This document shows positions 20,640-31,869 of a stretch of 64,000 nucleotides of DNA, piece by piece (position 1 is the stretch's first letter; every line of letters starts with the position of its first letter). The DNA is from Latrodectus hesperus. Lineage: Eukaryota; Arthropoda; Arachnida; Araneae; Theridiidae. The DNA is taken from NCBI GenBank assembly GCA_037975125.1, contig JAJQOW010000014.1, positions 186,001-250,000 of the forward strand, given 5' to 3'. Position numbers and translations under genes: made by a program. The notes below the pieces were generated by a model. That model ran no database searches. It worked only from the letters and a program-made list of their open reading frames with translations, and was not told the origin of the DNA.

Positions 20640-23600
20640 AAACTCAACTTTTTTATATCGAAACTTATCATCTATAACAACAGAACTTGTATCAGAAAAA
20701 ATTTTAAGCAATGTATCAGACAAAATATTAAATTCTGAATTTTGAACTCTATTATTTACACAGACTTTCATTTTTTAAATAGTAATTTAATTCATATTTT
20801 TCGAGTGAAGCATCACTTAAACACCCTTAGAGAATTTTTCTTTTATATTATTTTTGTTTGGAAATATTAGGTAAATAAACTATATAAACAAATAAACGGA
20901 TGCTTTTTTTGTTTTCCGTAATGATGTCCTCTAACGAAGTACAAACGCTCAATAGGTGCATTTTTTTGCATTGTCTTTTTTGTTTCATGACATTCCTTCG
21001 CTGATGAGGTAACATTGGCCTCGAAAACTGTAATTCCCATTGTGAAGTAAAAGAGGAAATATGCTATATTTATTTTCTTTTAAATAAATGTACGAAGTAA
21101 TCACCCGCTGTTACAAGTGAAAGTTATTTTCAGGATATGCCACTTTTTTTCATTCATAAGGTCAGTAACTTTCTTTTCGAAACTATTTTGGAATTTCCAT
21201 ATTCATGGGAATGTTGTTAAACTTTTAAAATGTTTCAAGCATAGAATAGAACTGAATAACACTTTGAACAGTTCAACTAATTTTTTAGTCAGAAAAATTT
21301 CATTCAACATTGTTATTTCTTTTTGCAGTACAATAACTTTTGTTTTTGAGTTACTGCATGAATTTTAATTCACGCGTTAAATAAACTTCATACAAAAGTT
21401 CATTTCAATTGCCGAATTTTATTTCAAGGTATTTGCCATGAATAATATTTGTAACCACTGTTTATGTAATTAATAGTAAATCTATTTCATGACATGAAAC
21501 TATTTTATTTATTTACTTATTTATTTTGATTAAAGATAGAGTTTTTAAAGCTCTACGAAAATTTATATTTGTTGAAATATAGTCTGTAATAGGTTTAGTA
21601 GTCTAATTTTTTCTTGCAATTCACTGCTTTTTTATTTGAAAATAAACTATGAAGATCTTTAATTTATCATGGCCATAGAATTAAAATTATTGGATTTAAT
21701 GTTGCCAAGTTTCGTAATGAATGATGTTGTATGCAATATTGGTAAAGTAAGATATAAATTTTTAAAATATTTTGAAATTGTTTTGAAATTTTGTTATTTA
21801 AAAGAAATAGAAATTACATTTTCTTCAGTAATTGTTAGTAAATCTTAATATATAAAGTGAAATATTAGGAACATACCGGTTTATCGCATCTTTTTGTTCA
21901 GTCAAAATCCTATTCCAATAAGTAGTTAGGATTAAGCCTAGATATTGGTTTTACTTTATTTTTTAGTTTATATTTATGTCTTATTATAATTTAACATATT
22001 GGATAAAACACCGAGTGCCTTTAATTAGGGATTTTTTAAAAATATTTTTACCAAAAATTAGTTTCAGGACTTAAGTTGCTTAATTTGATAAGATTTATTC
22101 CAATGACTATGACTTTTCAAAATTATAGAGTCTTGTATTTAGCTAGATTTTTTAAGTGTTTATTAAAATAGCATGATTAACAATATTCGAATTTATAATT
22201 CCAAAGAAAAGTATGTTGAATTTAATTTTTAAAGAAGAAAAAAGCAAACATGCATAAAAAAATTTTCCTTCAGAAATAAAAATTTTTTTTCGTATTCAAA
22301 ATAATGTTATTCTGGGAAACATTCAGTGGAATATCTACGAAATTGTGAGGATAATTTTATGCTAAATAATTAATAATTGAAAAAAATATCGAATTTTGTC
22401 TACTCATTTGCTTTTAGCATTCATTTCTGTCAGTGATTTTGACAATGAAGTCTTTAAAAATTACTTGCTTAGTGGTAAGTATTTTTTTCTTAAATAGATG
22501 CAGTGAAGATGTTGGAAAGCAAAATTTAATTATATTTTTGAAAGAAAACTTAATTTATCATTTTGTTAATAAAATTATTCTTAACGAAATTTAATATTAA
22601 AATTAAATTTTGTTTTAATTATAGGAGATATAATTTTTGATATATTTTTGGTAGTATTAAAATTAAAATATCTACGATGCTGATGATAAGATGAATAAAT
22701 TTATAAATGAACTCCTTATAGAGAAATTTTTTAATTGAGGCGGAAATTAGATGGTATTTGAATGAGAAAAAGACTTTTACTTTCTGGAAATATGAACTAT
22801 AGTAATATTTGTGTGTGTGGAGCCATTTTTTTTAAATTATAAATATTTTTTTTTGTTTTTGAAGATGCATTTTGATTATATAAATTTAATGATAGTAAAA
22901 AATAATAAAATACTTAACAATACAATTCTTTAAAAATTCCTATTAGTATTTCTATGTTATAAACCAAGTATAATTCAACAAATCATAAAATTTTACGAAT
23001 TTTGTAAACAGTAAATTTAATTTTCAATTATGTTTAGTATTGCTTATGCTTCGTAATTTACGTATCATTGATGAATTTACGTGATGACTATCAACCCCTT
23101 TACTGACTATAAATCATTGTTTCTAATGAATTTGATTGGTATAACAAAAATTTGCTGATTTATTATTAGTATAAAACGTCATTTCTTGATAATGAATCAT
23201 TTCTTAGATTTTATTCTCATCGTATAAAATATTAATATTCAGATTTGATAAAAGTGAAAAAAATTTTCTTTAAAAATTAAAGTATTTTTGTAAAATATAG
23301 CTTCGCTTAATTTTAGTTGCATAAAATCATTGTTGTATTTCATTTTAAAAGACGCTATAGTACCACTATGCTACAATGAATCTTCCTGTCCAAATTACAA
23401 TTCTTTATTATTTGAAAAGCCAAAAATATGTATGAAATAAGCTTGAAAAGTGCGTAGGAAACGAACCATCTCCACAGACTTATAATTTTTAGATGTGATA
23501 TAGTTGAATTTGTTTCTCAGCTGTATGCTTAAAGATTGTTACAATGCAATTTTAATACGAAGTTCCGTTTTCCAACTATATCTTATTTTTGTATTTTTAT

Positions 23601-24410
23601 TTTATTGTATTTCACCTAAAAAAGAATGAATTGACGTTTAGAAGATAGTAAAAATAGATTTTGTTACCCCTTACGTGTGTAATTTGCAAGTTACTTATTT
23701 CCATATGAGATAAATAATAGGTTAAGTTTGACAGCACTCATTTAACCATTATATTAAACGAACAGTTTTTTAAAATACTCCAAAAGATGCATTTTTAATC
23801 ATGGAGTTGTACATTAATTTTACCAGAAACTATTCTTTTCGACATTAATGGCACCGTATTTTAAAAAGAATTGAATGTCCCTGACAAGCAAGGCCGTTCA
23901 AAGGCGAATCCTTTGTAATATGTTCTGTTCTTTGGATCGCTTTCTCGCATTTTTTTATTAGACACATGACGAAAGTAACAATGGAACAAATATTATCTAA
24001 GGTTATGTTGGTCTACAAGTATTGGTACTGCTGCTGCTGCTTTTATCTTATAAATTATCTTTTTTACATTTCTTGTGTATTTTAATAGTTTTGTATTTTA
24101 TAAGTTTTTAAAATTTTGTGTCTTGACCTTTATTTTGCTAGGTCCTTTTAATGAATCGGCAATAATAATTTTTTTCCCATTAACTACAGTAGTGCTGGAA
24201 ATTTACATTAAAAATCTTTTGATTCAATGTGTTGATTTTGTTTTTTTTTTTCAACTTGAAAGCTTCTGAATCCTAAATAATCAATAAAATTCCTTTCATA
24301 CAAATTTAATCAATTAGATTTGAAAGTTTGCTTTTTTAAAATTTGCTTGCTGCTAGAAGTGTAATAAAAAATTAAACTTGTTTTATGAACAACAAAGCGA
24401 CATTTAATGT
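20640..24410. other. AT-rich non-coding stretch
   Basis: No gene or clear repeat in nearly 3.8 kb. The only oddity is ATGAAGTCTTTAAAAATTAC (from 22445) ending at a perfect donor GTAAGT (22475); on its own this cannot be called an exon. Confidence 0.5.
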
Positions 24411-24414
24411 GAAC

Positions 24415-24850
24415 TATTAGCTATGATATTGGCTTGCCACGGTCCAGGGTTTGGATCACATTTCTCGGAGCTAAAGATACAGTTCTATCTCAGTCTCTGT
24501 TGAATAGGAAATGTTACCTTTCTGCATGCACATCTGTCAGTGTAAGTGGTTATGCTAAGCATGGCTAAGTGGTGTAAATATAGTTCTTCGAGCTTGTTCT
24601 TAATGCGGTAGGTGACTAGAACCACCAGTCCAGAAGTTTTACCAAGCAGGTAGCTGAATAGTCAATGGACTGCGGCTTTTTTCATGAACTCGATTTTTAC
24701 ATCGTGTGTGGCAGTGGTTCGGAATTTACGTTCATGCAAATTCTGGTTGAAATGTCTCGTGTTCAAAAAAAGGATAAAATGAAAAGACTGTAGAAGCTGC
24801 ACCCAGAACGAGTAATATGATGGGTGTTCAAATAAATTAAACAGCCTACA
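24415..24850. repeat. Unclassified GC-richer block, possible old SINE
   Basis: CCAGGGTTTGGATCAC resembles a decayed B box, and GTGGCAGTGGTTCGGAATTTACG (24709-24731) resembles the family A body. The middle (24480-24700) is not assignable. Confidence 0.3.
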
Positions 24851-25618
24851 TTGTTTACATTTATTATGTAATGTTTATGTATATATACATATATATTTAT
24901 ATATAGTTGCTTCAAACACATCAGTTATTTTAGCCAAATGTTATTATGAGATTAGATATTGTGTTTTTCTAAAATACGTGTTAGTTTTCAATTCTATCTA
25001 TTAAAGTCACGAGTGTTTTGAATACATGGGTAATTGCATTTCAGATTCTGAGTGGTTATTGTTGATATAGAAAAATTATACATTATTTAATTATCATAAG
25101 TATTTATTTGTTCTTTTTTATATTTAAGTGTTGCATTGTCGAATGAAATATATGCTTACATAAATTAAACGATAACTTGGATCTCATATTTTATTTCTAT
25201 TACGTTTTCATTTAATGCAAACAAATATTACCAAAAATTAGTTTTTTTAATTATTATTGTTATGAAGATAATTACGTTTATAGCTCTCCTTTTGTCTACG
25301 AATGGGAGTTATAAATTCCACTCTTAAATAAAATATGAACTTTTTTATTTTTACATCTGCTTCAGTCACGTGGAAATGGTAAGCTTATCATTTAGTTTGA
25401 TTGGATTAGTAATCTGCACTTATAATTAAAATTTGAGTTATAAATATGATATTAAAATATATACATGAGCCTAATTAGTGTTAGCTCATGCCAATTACTC
25501 CTCAATATGATTTTCTTTTTCAACATATTTAAATTTTCCTATACATTACAAAACACTTATAACAAAATATTTGGAGAGTAATTATGAATGGTACATTTGC
25601 GTATGAATAATTAAATTG

Positions 25619-25872
25619 GGCACAGATGCCGCATAATCCAGGATGCCAAACTCTTGAATTTTTTGGCGATCAAGAAATGTTGCCAAGATGACGTATTGTG
25701 ACGTGCGCGATGACACAAATACTAAGGTTGCCAAAATAGAATTTTCTGCGTAATTTTTATAGGCGCGTCTTCTATGACGCAATAAAAACCAGGTTGCCAG
25801 ATACATAATAAAATCCGCCAAAAATTCACAAAAATCAGAATTTGCCATCCTGAATTATACGGCATCTGTGCC
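25619..25872. mobile_element. 254-bp MITE with 8-bp target duplication
   Basis: Terminal inverted repeats begin GGCACAGATGCC and end GGCATCTGTGCC, extending about 33 bp with three mismatches (left continues GCATAATCCAGGATG). Both sides carry the perfect 8-bp repeat TTAAATTG (25611-25618, 25873-25880). The 8-bp duplication is typical of hAT, Merlin or P-type elements. It has no coding capacity; minus-strand frames across it are artefacts. Confidence 0.92.
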
Positions 25873-25880
25873 TTAAATTG

Positions 25881-27220
25881 TGATGGTTTAACTGCTACCT
25901 TCGCACAAATTTTTATTTGCATTCGTTTTGGTATTACATTTTGTTTCATATTGCTTACATTGCATTTAATATCCAACCACCTGTTTCTGTTAACCAACGG
26001 AAACTATTAAGTATAAGCAACATTTCGATTCATAACCAAGAGACGAGGCTAACAGCTCTGACGGTATTCTTCTCTCTACTCTTTTACACATCACGCTACA
26101 TTAACGAAAGGATACTAGATCCCACGAATACTTATGTCTGGCCCTCATTCAGATCTGATAACTAAATCATGGTTATTATATTCCATTGTTGATCTATACA
26201 ATTTTTTCCCCATTTGTTGTTAAAATATTAGAATAATTCAGTTTCACATCAGTTACGAAAGTTTGATTTTTGAAACTCCTTTCATTACTTTTATTTAATT
26301 AAAAGTATTGTTAATTTATTAACAATTAACGTGGGCTTTTAGGTATTTTAAACTTTATGAACTATATTTATCTTGTTATAAAATAACAGTAATAAAATGT
26401 ATCATTATTTTGTAACCCAAATGATGTCGTATATTAAGTTTTATAATGGATTTTATACGCCCTCTTAGTTTTAAATTTGAGTAATTTTGAAAGGCGTATT
26501 TCCATTGGTCATGTAAGCTCGATTTAATTCTTTCGTTTGTATCTTTTTCAAGTTGGCTTTCATGACCAAAAGAAATTGATGGGCCGGCCATTCTCCATGA
26601 CCCTCGCTATTTCTTCGAGTTCACTTTCAAAAGCCGTTCATCAAACCTACCATTATTAATCATCGAACCCTTACTCCGTAGAAAGTAATTACTCATTGCG
26701 TCATTTTCTTCAAGGCGTGCGTCTTTGTTGTTGTTTTGCCCCATCTTATCAACTCAAACTGATTGTTTCCATAATTGGGAACAAGTTTGGCTTGCGCACG
26801 ACGGGTTTCCATCTTTGTATGACCCGTTTAGGTTGCGATGCGTAGTCAAGAGGACTCTCACTTAATATTTGTGCTGAGACTAGTTATTTATGAAGAGAAA
26901 AAGAAGGCGACAGGACAAGCTTTTACTTGGATACGTGAGTTTTCTTTTTGATGAATCGGTTTGAAATGGGATGTGGAATAACAAATGTATTTTGTAAAGG
27001 TTGCTTTAATTGTAAAATGCATTACATTTTTTTCTTGATTTTAAAATTCGTTATGATTAAAATATGTAGTTGATTGAGCACAAAGGTGGAAAGTGATAGA
27101 AAAAGTTGACAAAGCAGTTAATGTAAGCGAAAAAAAAAAATACACTACCAAATTTGAACAAAAAGTGATTAATCCAGGAATCACCAAAATTAATTTGTCG
27201 CATGATAAATTTCTTATTTA
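25881..27220. other. Non-coding stretch with two less AT-rich blocks
   Basis: 26000-26160 and 26580-26930 are of higher complexity than their flanks. The second contains GTAATTACTCATTGCGTCAT (homeodomain- and CREB-like words), GCGCACGACGGG and GGTTGCGATGCGTAG. No gene found; regulatory function is only a possibility. Confidence 0.35.
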
Positions 27221-27224
27221 AAAC

Positions 27225-27365
27225 TTACGAGCTGAAAACCGAATGATTAGCGCTCAGGGCTTTCGGTTCATTGGTTTTAAAGGCTGGAATTGGTATTTTT
27301 GCTTGTGATTCAAAGCTTATTTTAAACTGCAGTTAAAGTGGATTCCCGGCCTATTTAGTTCTTGT
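27225..27365 (+). mobile_element. Degraded SINE family A copy
   Basis: GAGCTGAAAACCGAATGATT, AGCGCTCAGGGCTTTCGGTTC and later TTAAACTGCAG, GATTCCCGGCCTATTTAG keep the order of the family A head and body. Confidence 0.55.
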
Positions 27366-28129
27366 ATATAAGAAAGAAATATTGAATTACAAACAAAGCA
27401 AATCACAATTAAAATTCGAGGTTAACATTTTATTAGATTACGATCTAAACTAAATTGCCTTTAAAGGAAGCAGAAAAAATAACTGTTAATTTTAAATGCG
27501 TATGTCTGCTGTTATTTGCAAGATAGCAATAATATCAAAACCTAATGTCTATTTATGTATAATGATTACGGCTATAATACATTTAACTAAAAAAGATAAT
27601 TTCATGATTGCATCATAAACTCACAAAAATACTGGAGATCTGCTTCTTTGCAGAAATCATATTTAAGTTTCTTAACGCTTTGTGTGAAATCACGAATAAC
27701 TGATATTTTTATGTCAGATAAAAATATAATTATAAAAATAAATGAGATTTAACATTGAAAAAAAACTTATACAAATTAAAAGAAACGATAACCTTTTATT
27801 TTTAAAGTAATCCTGTTATATTTTACAACGAAATTAATTTGATGTTTTTTTTCCGTGCCGAGTTAGTATTTGAATTACTCTAATTTTTAAGGTAACAAAT
27901 CGCGAGTATTTAAAGTATTTTCAGGCTGAAGATGTTGAGTTATAGTGTGCGCAGGTTGCTATAGAATGTCAAGTCAATTATTTACATATTGTTCTGACGC
28001 TGAATTAAATTTTCACAGTGAATTTATCACACAACATATTAGCAATCAATTTTTTATTATCATCTATGATTGCACATAACATAACATTAATTTACAGGAA
28101 TATTTTGTAATAGGAACACCAACATTACA

Positions 28130-28260
28130 TACTCAACATGGCCGTCCTCTTTCACTTTCGAATTCCGACGCTCGCTGTTCTATTTCTTTTTTTTTAAATC
28201 AAAATTCGTGTTGCTGTCTCCGCAGCGCCATCTCGAGTCGTCGAAATCATTACAATATTC
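28130..28260. promoter_or_regulatory. Candidate regulatory block with YY1-like and CTCF-like words
   Basis: CTCAACATGGCCGTCC resembles a YY1/Pho site, and the reverse complement of GCAGCGCCATCTCGAG reads AGATGGCGCTGC, close to an arthropod CTCF core. The block has several CpGs in otherwise AT-rich DNA. It has no ORF or repeat signature. These are motif resemblances only. Confidence 0.25.
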
Positions 28261-28270
28261 TTTATAGTTC

Positions 28271-28360
28271 AACTTCATGAAGCCTTATTTCTAATTGTAT
28301 AACTTTATGAAGCCTTATTTCTAATTGTACTATTTTATGAAGCCCTGTGTCTAATTTCAA
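28271..28360. repeat. 30-bp unit repeated three times
   Basis: Units 28271-28300, 28301-28330 and 28331-28360 share TTTATGAAGCC and TCTAATT. The first two differ at two positions; the third is more diverged. It directly follows the candidate regulatory block. Confidence 0.92.
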
Positions 28361-28369
28361 CTTTTATAT

Positions 28370-30310
28370 AGTTATCTACAATTGGGTAATTATATAAAAG
28401 TATACCTAGGGTAGGATATTGACTGAATAATTGCAATAAAACTTTTCGGGTAAAAAATTAGCGCTATTTTTGTTTCCATGAAACACTTATAACTGAATCT
28501 TACTTTAATGTTCTTAAGCAAAACTGGTAATAAATATGCAATTTATTTTCAGTTTGCAATATGCATCGAAGGAATGCCTTTTTAGTTTGTAAATATGTAC
28601 ATTTCACTGTGGAAACAGTTTGGGAAGCCGCAAGTAAAAACAGAGTAATATGTGACGCATTGTGTGACGAGACGTTCTTTTGTTCTAACCACATTCATTC
28701 CAAAAGATGGAAATTAAAAACACGATAGTTTTTCTTTGCTTTCATCTTTTGGAATGCATAAAGCCTCACGAAACCACAAGTCTTTCTACTAAAACCACAG
28801 TTACAATGGAAAAATTTCTACTTGTTTTTATCGAAATCACACCCTACGTAACATTTACACAGATTTTCCTATCCAGTTATATGAAACATCTAATTCAATA
28901 TTATATTAAAGAAAGCTGATTTTCCTACTATAGTTTATAATCGGGACAAATATATATATAAACCAAAAAGTAAAAAACTGTAGTCTTTGTTTAGTTTTAA
29001 TGAAAACTTGGAATTTTTTAGTTCTACAAAAAAAAAAACTATTTAATCTATCACATTTTTTATCACTTAAAAATATGTCCAATAATTTTGATTACATCTT
29101 TTTAATATTATCTAGAACTTCCGAGTAAATTTTGATAAATATTGCCATATTTAACTTTTTATTGATTTTTGACATTCCTAAGTTGGCAGATAAATGATTA
29201 TCAATTTCTTCCTTTAATTTCAAAGTTTCAGTTTGATTTCCATCACTGACGAGGTTATTTATGGTCGTAAAAAATTCATTTTAAACTTTAGATGCCGGTT
29301 CATTAGCCCTCACGTGCAAAAAGTGATACTGCGAAAATAAATCTTAAAAATTATAAGAGTTTCAACAGTGAAAACGACTAATAATTCAATAATGGTTGTT
29401 TTTAATGTCAAAAATGGTTTACATCTAAAGACAAATATATAAGATGAGAAAGTTTTCCACTATAATTTACTATTTTTCTGAGAATATTATTACTATTTTA
29501 ATTTCCATTGCTTAACGATGTGTAATATTTTCCCTGTTCATAAATTGGAATAAAAAAGGTATTAAATAACCGATAATGATAATATATAATCAAATGAACG
29601 AATTTCTTGGAATAATAAATTATTTCTGTTGCCATTGTTCAACGACCTCAACTAAGAAGGAGACAATGTATTACTTCCAGTATGTTTCGTGATTTTTACA
29701 AATTGATTGCGAATATTTCGATCAATTTTACATTTTAGTTCTCAATTTCTTAAATGATTTTTGAAATTGAAACACACGCATTTTTTTTAAATTTTAAACT
29801 AGTTTTACAAGTTTTATATGAAATATCTCTCAACGCAATTAAATAATAGAGTTCAATTTTCCACGAAAGTGAAATATAAATCTTAAAAATAATGAGTGAT
29901 TCAATATTTTCTCCTGAATTGATACATTGTTATGTTTAGCAAAATTGTTTTATTTTTTCTAACTTTAAACTAGTGTTAATTTGTGCTCGTTAATTGAATA
30001 AAATGTTAAAATCATACTTTATAATATAACCTTAAAGTATTTCGACTGATTTAAAATTTCATCAATGTAAATTGGCAGTTGATTCTTTCTAAATGATTTG
30101 ACTTTAAATAGATTATTTTCTTACACCATTCGTATTCCTAGCAATAGGATTTATTTTCGTTAAAAGGGCATCTGCTTTATGCGAAATTCTCGTAGTGTGT
30201 AGGAATTTATATCCCATAGAGTAAAATATAAAATTTAGTGTTTTGATGTACACCCATAGACTCATCAGATGATACAGACGGATATCATACGATAAGTGAT
30301 TATTCAAACC
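28370..30310. other. AT-rich non-coding stretch with SINE debris
   Basis: A 14-bp inverted repeat CATTCCAAAAGATG (28696-28709, 28743-28756) forms a long-loop hairpin. 29268-29340 keeps the family A 3' end (TTCATTTTAAACTTTAGATG, TTAGCCCTCACGTGCAAAAA). Nothing else is recognised. Confidence 0.5.
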
Positions 30311-30319
30311 GATTTAATT

Positions 30320-30430
30320 AATAACTGGTTTTCTCAGCTTAACCAGTCATATATTCGATTCTCATCTTAAGTTTAGATGTGTATCATGTTTCGGAATTCA
30401 TTTTGAACAGTAAATCCTGGTCGATTTATC
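30320..30430 (+). mobile_element. Degraded SINE family A copy
   Basis: CAGCTTAACCAG, ATTCGATTCTCATCTTAAG and TTTCGGAATTCATTTTGAAC, CAGTAAATCCTGGTCGATTTA follow family A order. It is cut where a second copy begins at about 30431, giving a head-to-tail dimer. Confidence 0.6.
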
Positions 30431-30650
30431 TGGTTTTCGGTTCAGCACTTCGTTTTCCGGATTCCACCTCAAACTTATTTCTTGGCGCAGCATGTCCGTT
30501 TTTGGACCTTGCGCCATAAAACCCAAACCAACTAACTGGATTCCACCTCGATCGTGGATGATTATAGTGATTTGGAAACAATTTTAAATTGTTGGCTCTG
30601 GATGAATTAGCTCTTTGCAAAAAGATTTTATAAAGCGATCACAACCGATC
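30431..30650 (+). mobile_element. SINE family A copy carrying a full hairpin-module insertion
   Basis: TTTTCGGTTCAGCACTTCG and GGATTCCACCTC are followed by a 67-bp foreign segment and a second GGATTCCACCTC. The body then resumes (GATCGTGGATGATTATAGTG, TTTAAATTGTTGGCTCTGG, ATTAGCTCTTTGCAAAAAG). Confidence 0.8.
30471..30537 (+). mobile_element. Hairpin module inserted in a SINE B box
   Basis: A 67-bp insert is flanked by the perfect 12-bp direct repeat GGATTCCACCTC (30459-30470, 30538-30549). Its core folds on itself: GGCGCA pairs with TGCGCC and GTCC with GGAC around GTTTTT (30484-30515). It ends ATAAAACCCAAACCAACTAA. Confidence 0.85.
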
Positions 30651-31079
30651 ATGATTATTTGTTCTATATTATTATTCGCGTATTTGGATTTCTTAAAATA
30701 TTTTGTACAAAAAATAAAGAATATTAAACATAATTAAGTTTGTCAGTTTCATTGTAAAACATTTGACTTTTTAAATGAAAACAATGAACTTTTCATTTTA
30801 ATAGGAAAATATTGTATATAAATGTATATTTTTTTTCGGCATTTCTATTAAATTTCTCTTGCATTGTAAAATGACTAATTTTTTTCATTTTATTTTTGTT
30901 TATTGAATTATAGCTTTTTTTAGTCCATTCTCCGATTTGTACGAATAAAAATCAGAAGTTTTTGGCTGTTTGTATTAACTAAAATTGCCTGAATTTTTCT
31001 TACTGTTAATAAATATATATAGTTTCATATATTTTAATATTATGGATTTTCAGATGTAATTTTGATAACCAGAAAAGCA

Positions 31080-31860
31080 AGAATGCCATGATTGAATTAT
31101 TTAACACGTTAGATAGAGAGACTGATGTTTTTAGATTAGAAATCACTATAAAAAAAGACTAAATATATGATAATGCATTATAAAGAAACTGATACAGATA
31201 CTGAACTTAAGATAAATGAAGGAACTACGTTTGTGAAAAAGTTACTGAGTTGAAGTATTTGGGATCAATTGTCTCAGATAATAGTGATATGATGGAGGAA
31301 ATCAAACAAAGGATTAATTCAGGTAATCGCAGCTCTTTTGCAAAACAGAAATTAAATCAATAACACGGAAGACGAAACTATTTGTGAAGAAAACTGGGAT
31401 CAAACTATCTGTTATATATGGATCAGAGACTTGGAAAGAAATGAAAAGATGTTAATTACCTGTGACAGGAGAATCTTAAGAGCCCATATCTGGAGCAGTC
31501 AAAGATGGTGCTGTTTGGAGGCAACAACATAACTATGAAATTCAAAAACTGTTTAAAGAAAATACATGACAAACCCTATAAAATCAAAAAGAAGAATCCA
31601 TTGGTTGGGGCACATGAAGAGAATGAATGACAAGCGATGTACAAAAAAAAAATTTAAAGGTCAGAGAAAATGAGGCTCGAAAAGGTTGAAAAGGATCTTG
31701 GAAGAACTTGAAAACAAATTAGAAAACTAAGGCACAAGACTGCTTTGGAATCGAATTGTTAGGGGTGGGGGCATGGTCCAATAGGGACTGTAGTGCCGGA
31801 GATTTATTTTCAGTGAGTGTTACACAACTTAATGAAAGCAGCTTGAATGAAAAAAATATA
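31080..31860 (+). mobile_element. LINE relic: 3' end of an endonuclease/reverse transcriptase ORF
   Basis: Translations in shifting frames read VTELKYLGSIVSDNSDMMEE, IKQRINSGNRSS, VIYGSETWKEMKR, RRIHWLGHMKRMND and, near the end, LRKLRHKTALESN. These follow the end of RTE/CR1-type reverse transcriptases (F.YLGS...I..RI..G, YG.ETW, R..W.GH..RM). Several stops and frameshifts show it is dead. The 5' part is missing. Confidence 0.85.
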
Positions 31861-31869
31861 ATTAAAAAA

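Noticed and set aside
25582..25997. Overlapping 88- and 91-codon minus-strand frames
   Set aside because: They span the 254-bp MITE and its flanks; no conserved protein features.
30113..30620. Two 64-codon minus-strand frames
   Set aside because: One is AT-driven; the other is antisense to SINE A and the hairpin module.
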